Shown here: positions 14,801 through 24,400 of the stretch, piece after piece
Layout: each line of letters begins with the position of its first letter
Numbering within the stretch: the first letter of the stretch is position 1
IMG/VR virus record: IMGVR_UViG_3300042563_000860
Location: 1 to 33,367 of that record
Source of the DNA: a virus
Strand: one strand, 5' to 3'
DNA: 33,367 nt
Position numbers and translations under genes: made by a program
The notes under the pieces: generated by a model
Database searches by the model: none
Told to the model about the DNA's origin: nothing
Seen by the model: the letters and a program-made list of their open reading frames with translations, nothing else

Positions 14801-17800
14801 GCTCAGCCAAAGCGGAGTGGTGTTGCAGAGCCAACGAGCTATTACTATAGAAGCTATCGAGTTTGTGCATGACACAGTTAATGATCTAATCACTGCGTAT
14901 CCTGACATTCAAGATACTGTGGATCTCAGTAACATATCGATAGCAGATGTTCTTTCACGTGGATTAGCCGCTGTCCCGACACTCAGCTTCACTTTACCTG
15001 CCAGTGTATCTGTTGATGTAACCAGCGCATACAATTTGCTATTGAACAATAGAGACTACGCAGTGGCTGAGATACTGGGGTGGATTGCTAATGAAATATC
15101 AACTCCTACTGCGCCATTTACATCTCTTGATATTTTTATAGCAGGCGAAATTGAATTCCAGGCTCGACAAGCTGTAGAAGCTGTGATACATGATGTTATC
15201 TACGGTGGTAATGTGGCCACACGTACAAGAGCACTGAAATTCTATAACAATCTCACAGGAGCAGTGATCACTGACTCCGGTCTTTCACAGGCTAAAACTG
15301 CTGCATGGCACACCTATCTAAATTATCTATTAGGTCAGGTTGTACAAAATTTAAATCCTGCTACCAGTTATTCTGGAGTGAGCCGATCTACTGGTACTGC
15401 TGCGACAGCTACAGAAGCTGCCACAATCAATACCCTGATGACTGCTATGAGTTCAATCATCGGTGCAGCTGATTTTACAGCAGCACAGGCAGTGGTTGCT
15501 ATTACAGAACCCAGTTTCGTGGGATATACTGCTAACAACATTGCTGTAAGAAATATTATTCAAACCAATCGAGCTACTTTGCAGACTTCAACAGTGGCAT
15601 TTGTGGAGTTCAATGGTAATAGATACGAACTGTTGATGCCTGGTAATAGAAGTATGTTGTGTAACGACTTCACACAGATCAACGATCTAGGCTACGGAAT
15701 AGTTGTGGCCAACGGTGGTCTTACAGAAGCTGTTTCAATGTTTACCTACTACTGTCATATTGCCTACTACTCAGTGACAGGCGGACAAATTCGTTCAGTA
15801 GCAGGTTCTAACGCACATGGAAACTTTGCTCTGGTGGCAGAAGGTGCAGACCCACTAGAGGTTCCAACGCCGTCTACTATATATGAAGAATTCAGTCAAC
15901 GTATAGACTGTTATTTCCCCAGCGGTTCATTTGCCAACGTAGCCGGCGGCCTGTTGATATTTGTAACCAATTATGAATATACTCCATTAGGTGGTTCAGA
16001 GCTAGAAGTATTGCATCCTACAACTAACAGCATATATCGATATCCTGTAACTTCGGTAACTACAACTGATCTACCTGTAGGGGTCGCAAGATTGAATCTC
16101 TCCACAGGCACAGGATCAGCCACTGAAGGATTGTTTGCTGTAGTTGCCGATGGAACAAAAATGACACTGAGACTGTCGAGTGTTATACTGCTTACCGGTG
16201 GATTAGAAAATGTTGCAGTAAGACCTTCCACTGGTCTTAAATTACGTGAGACGCTGGATACAGTATATCGTGTATTAGAATTCAACTCTTATGTTGACTC
16301 AAACGGGCCTTACGAAGTATTATTCAACACAGCTACTCCGACACGTTTCCAAGTATTAGTGACCATTACGACTATTGCGTCTAATGTATGTACTACCAGT
16401 GGTAACCACAAACTGAGAATAGGTGACAGGATCATTCCTACCAGCACCGCTAATAATTTTGTCAGTGGCACTACTTATTATGTAAGAACACAGCCTACAT
16501 ATAATACATTCACAGTATCCACCAGTCCTAGCGGAAGCACATTTACATTAGCCGACGGCAGTGGATTGACTATCAAGGCTGCGAAATCACACAAACTGTT
16601 AGAAGCTTACACTGTGAATTTCAGTGTATCAGATGGCGGCGCACTGCCTGCTCCATTTACAGCAGGACAAATATACTATGTGTTGCCCAACAATCTCACT
16701 GAAACTGAGTTCAGCGTTGGTACACAATTGAACGGTACAGCAGTGAGCATAACCACAGCAGGTAGTGGCACTCATAGATACAACATCGCGGGACTAACGC
16801 TTACTCAGACTAGAGAAAACTACAACTACATAGACATAACCGTGATCCAGCCCGGAGAATTTGTAACGTCAACTCCGACTGGCACTACCTGTACTATCAG
16901 TATAGCCAACCCAGCTGAGGTCACTCTGAACAGCCATGGATTTGTGGCCGGCGATGTGATTAAATTCACAACCACTGGTGCTTTGCCTACAGGCGTAAGC
17001 ATGTTGAACAGATACTTTGTGTTGTCTGCTGGTCTAGGTGTAAACAGTTTTAGAATCTCAGCTCAACTAGGTGGTGATGCTGTAGAGACCACTGGCACAC
17101 AGAGTGGTGTGCAAAAAGTTGGTAAGGTCACTGGAAGTGCAGGTGATACTATATTTGCTGTGGTAGCTATTTCTCAGACAGAAATATCAAGAACACAAGG
17201 CAGCAAATTTGTGTATCTGGGTGAAGAATACATCATAAACACGTATCAACCAGAAGCAGTAACCAACGGTCCGTTTGGTAGAGTTATTCTTAATAGACCG
17301 TTGGTTAACGGTATAAACAATCTAGACAGCGCATACACTATTAAATCAGCTGTTCCTATACGCAGCAGTGGTAGTCTTGGTACACTGACCATACGTATTT
17401 CACTGACTCGGGTTACAGGACACGATCTACTGGAAATTGGTACAGGATCGTATGCCGATACTAACTATCCCAAAGAAATATATGGGGCCAGTGTTAACCC
17501 TTTGAATCCGGCAAACGAAGTACAAGAACGTGACGTGGGACGCTGTTTTTATGTGACCACTGACCAATTTGGTAATTTCTCAGTAGGCCCATACTTCCGA
17601 GTTGACCAAGGTACGGGTCAGGTAACATTCTCTAGTTCCATTGCACTGAGCAATCTCGATGGTATTGGATTTAAACGAGGTGTTCCTGTCAGTGAATTCT
17701 CTACAGATAGTGGTTTCATAGATAATGCTATCGACACGGTGCCAACTGAAAATGCTACTCGTATCTATCTAGAACGTCGATTAGGATTAACTCATGACGG

Positions 17801-19349
17801 TGCTGTTGTTGGTGTAGGTCAATTAATACCTACTGTCACTGGCGGTTACATGGCCCTTGATGGGCAGTTGGGCATGAAAGCATCAATGAATCTTAACAAC
17901 AATAAGATCACTAATGTTACAGACGCAACTGATCCGCAGGATGCTCTCAATCTTAGAAGTTTTACTTTAAGTAATTTCCAAAACTGGGCTGGTGGCAATG
18001 TGCAGGGCGGTCAGTTCATGGTGTTCACAGGTGTTGGCAATACTGTGATCAACGCCAGCGTAACTGGTGATTTAACTTTTGATCTACGCACAGGCACAGA
18101 CTCTACACTGAACAATGTAGACGTGCAGTTGAATGCGGGCGTGGTTAACAATGCAGAAGTGAATGCTGCCGCGGCTATTGCTCAGAGCAAGTTGAACATG
18201 ACTATCGCTGCTACTCAGTCAGCGGCACCGACAGGAACAGCTGCCGTGATACAGGCAGCTAATGGACTCAGCAGTTTCAACAGTGCAGATTTCGTAGTTA
18301 CCAACGGATACGTGACACTCAAGGCCAACTCGGTACAGTTAGCTGATCTTGAGCAGATGGCCCCTGACACACTGATAGGTAACAGTGGCATAAGCACAGC
18401 TAATGCCGCCGCAGTGGCATTTACCACTGTGGTCGACGAAGGCTTGGCTATCAAGAAATCGCAGTACAGCAGTGCAGGATTCTTGCGTAGAACAGGTGCA
18501 GCGACAGCGTCGGATGCCAATTATGTCATGGTGGCGGGATCTTCTGGATCAAGTTCAAGTACTGGTAATGGCGAAGTCATCGTTAGAGACGGCAGTGGAG
18601 ATTTTGGCGGAAGAACCATAGACGTTCAAAACATCAAGATAGACGCTAACTTGGCCATAGATACTGTTAGTACCACAGCCACAGACGGATACATTAGATA
18701 TTACGGTTTTGATTCAGCTGGTGGTATATTAATACAAACTGCTTCGGCTACTCCAGCTAATAGAAAAACCGCATACTGGAATAACTTCCATGAATTCAAA
18801 ACGCAGAACGGTGTATCTGATGCACCTATAACCTGCTCTACAGTAACAGCGACTTCTATACAGGTTCAAGCTATTACCACAGGTGGCAATACCACAGCAG
18901 GAACTATTACAGGTCGTTGGACATTAACTGGCACATCGCCAAACGAATCAAGACTACAGGCCACATACTCCGCTGACCTTGCAGAATACTACGAAGGTGA
19001 CAAAGAGTACGAAGTGGGGACTGTATTGGTGTTTGGCGGCGACAAAGAAGTCACTGTGACTAACACACAGGGCGACAACCGTGTGGCTGGTGTTGTTTCT
19101 AATACTGCTGCGTTTGCCATGTACGAAGGGTGTCCAGGACTCAAGAACCTAGTAGCCCTACAAGGTCGTGTGCCATGCCGGGTAGTAGGAAAAATACGCA
19201 AAGGAGAAATGCTTGTGACTTCAAAGATTCCAGGCGTTGCTGTAGCAGGTGGAAAAGATATCAAGGTCGGAACTGTGGTAGGTAAAGCACTGGTAGACTA
19301 TGACAGTGATCACATTGGCACAATTGAAATAGCTGTGGGGAGAACATAA
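11808..19349 (+). CDS. Giant fibre/adhesin-like structural protein, 2513 residues
   Basis: The largest gene in the window. Residues 6-39 form an anchor module (IDIGVVGNDGTGDSIRD, then FRKVNDNFRELY) shared with the genes at 21430 and 25746. Residues about 220-270 carry NLYVALSGEDDRPG...LAYAYRTLEAALKRAEE, and 560-600 ESGEYYENYPLRVPPNVSVVGDEFRR, the look of a beta-helix fibre segment known in T4-like marine phages. Around 1520-1765 are modules of the type H-x-L-x-x-GD-x-I ... YYV ... F-x-VS. From about 2385 a domain starting SADLAEYYEGD and containing VGTVLVFGGDKEV and GKALVDYDSD closes the protein; it may be a fibre-end or self-cleaving (S74/G2-like) domain, uncertain. It is probably a virion-bound host-contact protein. 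Confidence 0.8.
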   Translation: MARKTIDIGVVGNDGTGDSIRDSFRKVNDNFRELYSSLGLGERLKFTGLEDAPATYVGQNDPATGNTPVVTVNNTESGLAFKKLIAGSGISIDFTTNPNEISINADFAEIVADTTPQLGGDLSMRSGGNQYRIFDAGTAITPLEPIFSTELVNKNYADSKISRAGVNAIDPATGTVDVSFGRMSGPLILSRSPEPDDDELYGGLIAATKQYVDSSAFGSSVNLYVALSGEDDRPGVSPALQGRALAYAYRTLEAALKRAEELVLDSRPIIGPYEKTLTFNNGVSECSLAAVDTSPISGTGFAGTVRMSVDTATLVSVGTNYYAGDILQIAGGTVASGGSACFIEVLSTLTTPGAIVTFRIISTGVYSALPGATAVSTTISTSAAPVGIGAIGAGATFNLTYKVGSVSISNGGTGYSLVSVRITGGGGTGAFGTAVVTAGVITSVTITDKGAGFVSLPTFIVDLPRFLIFTNGLRTDFTGDVSTSTPEAIRGRDIREGLFLRGKTSGALAQILDHSGALDSGGNEIFDVDIIYGTFQIGESITYGDIARNIQISILVESGEYYENYPLRVPPNVSVVGDEFRRVIFRPRPGTSASPWAFQKFRRDRTIGNQDTIRQVYNDTTGNWGPQNVVPDQLTLAQVEYGYHYLQDITEPVYPKIQNKGAYESAADLIRLNRTFLQEEIVARIDFNKINSVSPFSPTFTYNRNFYKRSIGQLVDDLTFDLDRGGYNRTISNALKYYQNDVGTLVITTQLSQYLAVIDLFNTLVQAIIDNTAITGLKQTLFFQTIDPAFQAEVGSDAVIVLLIDAFKDVIDGSGSVNYPLENEEMDVFLANDTVRWQAISAIGHGGFMGVLDPTGQILSRSPYFQECASFSRSQDRQVFAGGMFTDGFSGNLEFNVDAVVTPTRLSVSDLDRFPELPASFIVFDSVYRINYVRDFVYDKDGSTATFILDETTPWPFTVFTFDSSACSRDTGLILDGLGRDIVLNTNYWTRQNGITYRLSQSGVVLQSQRAITIEAIEFVHDTVNDLITAYPDIQDTVDLSNISIADVLSRGLAAVPTLSFTLPASVSVDVTSAYNLLLNNRDYAVAEILGWIANEISTPTAPFTSLDIFIAGEIEFQARQAVEAVIHDVIYGGNVATRTRALKFYNNLTGAVITDSGLSQAKTAAWHTYLNYLLGQVVQNLNPATSYSGVSRSTGTAATATEAATINTLMTAMSSIIGAADFTAAQAVVAITEPSFVGYTANNIAVRNIIQTNRATLQTSTVAFVEFNGNRYELLMPGNRSMLCNDFTQINDLGYGIVVANGGLTEAVSMFTYYCHIAYYSVTGGQIRSVAGSNAHGNFALVAEGADPLEVPTPSTIYEEFSQRIDCYFPSGSFANVAGGLLIFVTNYEYTPLGGSELEVLHPTTNSIYRYPVTSVTTTDLPVGVARLNLSTGTGSATEGLFAVVADGTKMTLRLSSVILLTGGLENVAVRPSTGLKLRETLDTVYRVLEFNSYVDSNGPYEVLFNTATPTRFQVLVTITTIASNVCTTSGNHKLRIGDRIIPTSTANNFVSGTTYYVRTQPTYNTFTVSTSPSGSTFTLADGSGLTIKAAKSHKLLEAYTVNFSVSDGGALPAPFTAGQIYYVLPNNLTETEFSVGTQLNGTAVSITTAGSGTHRYNIAGLTLTQTRENYNYIDITVIQPGEFVTSTPTGTTCTISIANPAEVTLNSHGFVAGDVIKFTTTGALPTGVSMLNRYFVLSAGLGVNSFRISAQLGGDAVETTGTQSGVQKVGKVTGSAGDTIFAVVAISQTEISRTQGSKFVYLGEEYIINTYQPEAVTNGPFGRVILNRPLVNGINNLDSAYTIKSAVPIRSSGSLGTLTIRISLTRVTGHDLLEIGTGSYADTNYPKEIYGASVNPLNPANEVQERDVGRCFYVTTDQFGNFSVGPYFRVDQGTGQVTFSSSIALSNLDGIGFKRGVPVSEFSTDSGFIDNAIDTVPTENATRIYLERRLGLTHDGAVVGVGQLIPTVTGGYMALDGQLGMKASMNLNNNKITNVTDATDPQDALNLRSFTLSNFQNWAGGNVQGGQFMVFTGVGNTVINASVTGDLTFDLRTGTDSTLNNVDVQLNAGVVNNAEVNAAAAIAQSKLNMTIAATQSAAPTGTAAVIQAANGLSSFNSADFVVTNGYVTLKANSVQLADLEQMAPDTLIGNSGISTANAAAVAFTTVVDEGLAIKKSQYSSAGFLRRTGAATASDANYVMVAGSSGSSSSTGNGEVIVRDGSGDFGGRTIDVQNIKIDANLAIDTVSTTATDGYIRYYGFDSAGGILIQTASATPANRKTAYWNNFHEFKTQNGVSDAPITCSTVTATSIQVQAITTGGNTTAGTITGRWTLTGTSPNESRLQATYSADLAEYYEGDKEYEVGTVLVFGGDKEVTVTNTQGDNRVAGVVSNTAAFAMYEGCPGLKNLVALQGRVPCRVVGKIRKGEMLVTSKIPGVAVAGGKDIKVGTVVGKALVDYDSDHIGTIEIAVGRT

Positions 19350-21397
19350 TGCCTTTTAATACAAATATAATTCCAGGTCGTCCTCCTATATTGTGGAGTG
19401 AAGTTAACGATGCGTTTGTTAAAGTAAATGAAAATTTTGATATACTTGTAGCAACCATTGGCAATGGCAGTGGTCTAACTCCTATAGACTTTACTTCGTT
19501 AGATACCAATGTAACTCCTACTACAGATAATTTACGCAGTCTTGGTGATACCACACACAGATGGCAATCAGTGTTTACTTCAGAGCACACTACTTCTAAT
19601 CCGTTAAATGGTTTATGGGCTGGTAATGCACAAGTTAAAGGTGTAGGATATACTGTTAATCTACCAGAAAATTCCACTGTTGGTGGAGATCCGCTTACTG
19701 GCATTGGTACCAGTTTAATCATAGATCCCGACAAAACATTCTTTAAAGAAATACAGGTTAATAATGATCTGTCTGTGGTAGCAACAACATTCGGCGACAC
19801 TGTGAATTTCTTGCCAGGCGCAGGCGTTGGTCTTGCTGTGAGTTCAGGGGCTGACTCGATTACATTCTCAAACACAGGCATACTAAGTGTATCAGCTGGT
19901 ACTGGTATTACAACTGCCACAGCAAGTGGAGTGGCCACAGTGACTAATGCCGGTGTTCGCAGTCTACAGAGTACAACTGCATTGCCCTCAGGCAGAACCA
20001 CAGGTGCAGGTATTAACATTACTGGGTCAGTCGGCGACAATCTAAGAATTACCAACGCAGGCGTGATTAGTATTTCATCTGGTGTGGGTATCACCGTATC
20101 CGCTGATGCTGCCACAGGCGATGTAACTATCACAAACTCAGCTCCTGCTGTTAATGCATTTACACAAATTCAAGTTGACGGTGACACCATAAACAGATTA
20201 CAAGCTGACGCTGTCAGTGACGTACTTAATATCAACGGTGGGCAGGGTATTACATTATCTAAGACTGTTGGAACAGATACGCTGACAATTGCAGTTAATC
20301 CAGTGTTTGATTTGAAAGGTTCAGTGTTCGGAGATGATTCAACTAAAATCATTGACGCTGTAGAAAACAAAGTCTACGGTGGAATATTTGCAACAACTTT
20401 AAGAACAGAAGAAACTAAAATTGCTCTTGGTGCAAGTGCTGGCAGTATTACTCAAGGCAATAATGCCACCGCAGTTGGATGGCTGGCGGGTTACAACAAT
20501 CAAGGCACAGCCGCTGTGGCATTTGGACGAGAGTCTGGAGAAATTAATCAAGGACAATATGCTGTTGCTGTTGGGCCAGGAGCTGGTTATACCGGGCAAG
20601 GTGCGGATGCTATAGCCATTGGTTATAATGCTGGTGCAACTTCACAAGGCGCATCTGCAGTGGCAATTGGTTCTCTTGCTGGCCAAACCAGCCAGTCTGC
20701 GAATAGCATTGTTATTAATGCCAGCGGGGTTGCACTCAACGGCGCAGCAGCTGGATTCTATGTTAATCCTGTTAGATCAACTACAAGTTCAGCAAGGCCG
20801 GTTGTTTATGATACTACAACCAAAGAACTATTCTACACATCAACACTGGAATTTATCAACAGCACTATTAGCACCAGCGACTCCAGCGGATTGACCGTGG
20901 ATGTGCAGACAACATTTAATACAGATGTTACTTTTGAAAATGAAATTACTGTAAATGGTCAGGTTACAATCGGTGGTGATTTAATCATCAACGGTGTTGG
21001 CGTTATCGCAGCTTCGTTTACTGGCGCAGCCGCCAATGCTACCACTGCCAGCACTGCTGCAAGTGTGGGTTACATGGGCATACCACAGAGTGCTACCACT
21101 ACCACATTGGTAATTGGTGATGCGGGCAAACACATCTACGTTAACACTTCGGGTCAGACATTGACTATTCCAGCGGCCACATCAGTGGCATATCCAATAG
21201 GAACCACAATAACATTTATTGCTGGACCAAGTGCCAGCACAGTTACCATTGCTATTACCACAGATACCATGTATCTAGTTGGCACAGGAACTACAGGATC
21301 ACGCACACTGGCTGCACACGGTATGGCCACAGCAGTTAAAGTCAGTGGTGCAAGTTCAAGCGGTGTATGGTATATTAACGGATCAGGACTGACATAA
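19349..21397 (+). CDS. Fibre protein with YadA-like head repeats
   Basis: A protein of 682 residues, starting at the A of the preceding stop (TAATG). The N-terminus has SEVNDAFVKVNENFDIL, a diverged form of the anchor module. A Gly/Thr/Val-rich middle with GTGIT and GVGIT turns follows. Residues about 357-458 hold repeats of the type A-V/I-A-x-G-x-x-AG-x-x-x-QG (for example GYNNQGTAAVAFG, GYTGQGADAIAIG), the left-handed head repeat of trimeric autotransporter adhesins (YadA/Hep_Hag). The final 118 residues, from TASTAASVGYMGIP to GVWYINGSGLT, are closely matched in the next gene. It is likely a trimeric fibre that touches the host surface. Confidence 0.78.
   Translation: MPFNTNIIPGRPPILWSEVNDAFVKVNENFDILVATIGNGSGLTPIDFTSLDTNVTPTTDNLRSLGDTTHRWQSVFTSEHTTSNPLNGLWAGNAQVKGVGYTVNLPENSTVGGDPLTGIGTSLIIDPDKTFFKEIQVNNDLSVVATTFGDTVNFLPGAGVGLAVSSGADSITFSNTGILSVSAGTGITTATASGVATVTNAGVRSLQSTTALPSGRTTGAGINITGSVGDNLRITNAGVISISSGVGITVSADAATGDVTITNSAPAVNAFTQIQVDGDTINRLQADAVSDVLNINGGQGITLSKTVGTDTLTIAVNPVFDLKGSVFGDDSTKIIDAVENKVYGGIFATTLRTEETKIALGASAGSITQGNNATAVGWLAGYNNQGTAAVAFGRESGEINQGQYAVAVGPGAGYTGQGADAIAIGYNAGATSQGASAVAIGSLAGQTSQSANSIVINASGVALNGAAAGFYVNPVRSTTSSARPVVYDTTTKELFYTSTLEFINSTISTSDSSGLTVDVQTTFNTDVTFENEITVNGQVTIGGDLIINGVGVIAASFTGAAANATTASTAASVGYMGIPQSATTTTLVIGDAGKHIYVNTSGQTLTIPAATSVAYPIGTTITFIAGPSASTVTIAITTDTMYLVGTGTTGSRTLAAHGMATAVKVSGASSSGVWYINGSGLT
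20417..20722 (+). repeat. YadA-like head repeats in the fibre gene
   Basis: About six in-frame copies of a 14-17-residue unit, A-x-A-x-G-x-x-AG-x-x-x-QG. A matching block lies in the next fibre gene at 24136-24397. Confidence 0.75.
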
Positions 21398-21429
21398 TAT
21401 GACCAATATCCATAATCAAAGGAAGCGAA

Positions 21430-24400
21430 ATGGCAAAACAGAATATTAATGTAGGCACCACAGCCAACGACAAGAAAGGAGATAGCCTACGAGCTGCCTT
21501 CCAAAAAGTCAATGCCAACTTCACAGAACTTTACACAGTATTGGGAATTAATGCAGACGTTGATTTAAATCTAGGTGCGTTTGAATTCACTGGTAGTACT
21601 ATCAGTACCACAGATAGTACTGCCATTGTGATTGATCAGGCTACTACTGTGACCAGCAACCTGTCTGTGGGTGGGGATATCCTGCCCCAGACTGCCAATG
21701 GTGGCGATCTAGGTTCAAGCACACTGCCTTGGCGCAGCCTCTATGTCAGCAACAACACAATTTATATTGGTGGTGTTCCATTGGGAATAGATGATAATGG
21801 TAATTTAACAGTCAGCGGCAGTTTAATAACAGGTGGCGGTGGTGGAAGCACATTGGTCAACGGTGCCAACACAGTCAGCCTTGGCACAGATGGTAAACTA
21901 ACACTACCAAACGGTTCTACTATAGGTGACGGTGAAGCTGGCGCTGGTGTCCCAATAACCACATCTCGTGGTACTATATTACTAGGCAATCAAGCAGAGT
22001 GTGCAGGCGGTGAAAGTCATTTCCACATAATGAAAGGCGGCCAGCAGGCCATTGATTTGTTCTTGGGTGATGACAGCAACTATGTAAAACTGCCAAGCAC
22101 TGGTGGGGTTGAAATAGCCACACAAAATTTCAATCAATATTCTTGGATTTTTAGCACAGATGGTAATTTAACTATCCCAGGTGATATCCGCAGTGAAGGC
22201 AATATCAACATTGACATCAACCTGTCAGACTCAACTCTGCACCGTTGGCAGTTTGGTGAGGATGGGGAGTTAACATTGCCTGGTGGTCGTACCCGTATTG
22301 GCACAGCAGTGGGAGTAGATGCTATTATAGCCAACGAGGACGAAGCATTTGGTGTTGTAACACAAGGAACAAATGGTTCGGGCGTACTGATATGGATAGA
22401 AGATCCAGAAAATTTTAGTACCAGTAATCTAGCGGCTGTATATACCAATCCAGAAGGTTCGGGAACTGTTAGGATAGCGACAGGTGCCAATGGCCCTGGC
22501 GGAGGACCCAAGTTCTGGACATTTAACGATGCTGGTGCATTAACATTCCCCCAAGGCACCACAATTACCACCGCTGACGGAACAGGTGCATTTATCATAG
22601 ACGGTGCTGCTGACAAAGATGTTCAAATATATACCTACAGTGGTGAGACTGCTCGCGGATGGACCTTTGGCGCAGATGGTAGTTTACAAATACCAGGTGA
22701 TATCAAGAGCGACGGTAACATTAACATTGAAATCAATATCGGAGACTCAACCCTACGCCGTTGGCAGTTTGGGGAAGATGGTCTTCTAACATTCCCCGAC
22801 AGCACAGTTCAAAGCACAGCCTGGACAGGTAGCACAACAGTATCAAGCCTAGTCAACGGTGCCCATCAGGTAGCATTAGTTGTAGGTGGTGCAGGACCAT
22901 ATGTAACTTTCCCAGCAGATGACGGAGTGTCTATTGGCTTTCAAGGCGGTGAGATCGGCATCATTGGTGGTGAGGCACTTTTGTCTTCAACCGAATATGG
23001 TGTGAGATTAAGTGCAAATGCTACCGTTGATCGAAAGGATTGGGAGTTTGCCACAGATGGCAGTTTAACATTACCCGGTGATTTGAAATGGCCGAGCGGA
23101 GGAGGTAATATCCGCAGTGAAGGCAACATCAACATTGACATCAACTTGGCAGACTCAACTCTGCGTAGGTGGCAGTTTGGTGAGGATGGGGATACTGTGT
23201 TCCCTAATAATGTATCTATTAATTACAGCGGCGGCAATATTCAGTTTCCTAGAATTATAGCAGACAGTGGAAAGGCATTCAGCGTTCAAGGGCAAGGCAC
23301 AAGTGGATCTGCGGCACTGTCGTGGACTGTGAATCCTGACGCGGCAGGTCAGTATGCGGCTGTCGCTGTTACCCGAGCCGGTGGAGGCAACCTTGCCACT
23401 GTGGTATTACAAGCACAATCTGATTCAGGTGATGTTGGGACTGTGAAGCTTTGGCGATTTGATGAAACTGGAGTATTCACATTACCAGCCGGCGGTGTTA
23501 TTTCAGAAGGTGGTGGACTTACTGGTGCTATTCGACTCACACCCGCAGGCGGTGCCAACGCTAACCAAGCATTGTTAATTTACCCAACTGGAACAGCTGA
23601 GGGTGATCACATACACTTGACCGCAGGTGGCGGCACAACTGAATTGTATCTTGGCAATGACACACATTATGTCAAGTTGGTCAATGGTGGCAATGTAGAA
23701 CTACGAGCCGCTACTGCAAATTTATCTGCTCAGGCGGCCTGGACATTTGAAACCGACGGCGAATTAGATACTATCCAACCGTTGGGGATAAAAGTTCCCG
23801 ATGGTGTGCCAACCGATGTTGCTGTGATCAACAGCACCACTGGCAGTTGGGAAATGAATCCCAATCTCTCCTTGGCCACAACAGGAGGTTCAGGCTCTGG
23901 TCTGACTGTGAATGTTGCCGAGACTGGTGGATATGCCAGCACTATTGAGATAGCCACTGCCGGAACTGGATACAACAACGGTGATCTTATAACAGTCACA
24001 AGTGGCTCATCCAATGCCACATTCACCATTGTTATTGGAGGCCGAAACACTTGGCAGTTTGGCATAGATGGTGCATTAACAACGCCCGGTAATATAACAT
24101 TGCCCAACGGGTCAGTGATAAAAGACACTGACTATCTTGCCGTAGCATTTGGTTCAGGTGCGGGCACAATCTCACAAGGCTTCTTTGCAGTGGCAGTTGG
24201 TCAATCTGCCGGTTATAATGGTCAAGGCAACGCAGCAGTGGCCATTGGCTCAGATGCGGGTGGAATCTCACAAGGCCTCAATGCTGTGGCAGTTGGTGCC
24301 GGTGCTGGTTATACTGGTCAAGGCATAAATGCTGTGGCCATTGGTATTCAGGCTGGTTATACCAATCAGGGCGCTAACTCAATCATCATCAATGCCACTG

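Noticed and set aside
19261-20133. Long minus-strand frame of 290 codons across the fibre genes
   Set aside because: Pro/Val/Ser-rich translation typical of the antisense of Thr/Gly-rich beta fibre genes; no ribosome site or known motif.
21389-21416. CTGACA, 16 bases, CATAAT before the fibre gene at 21430
   Set aside because: Imperfect boxes, and the transcript start would fall inside the ribosome site.
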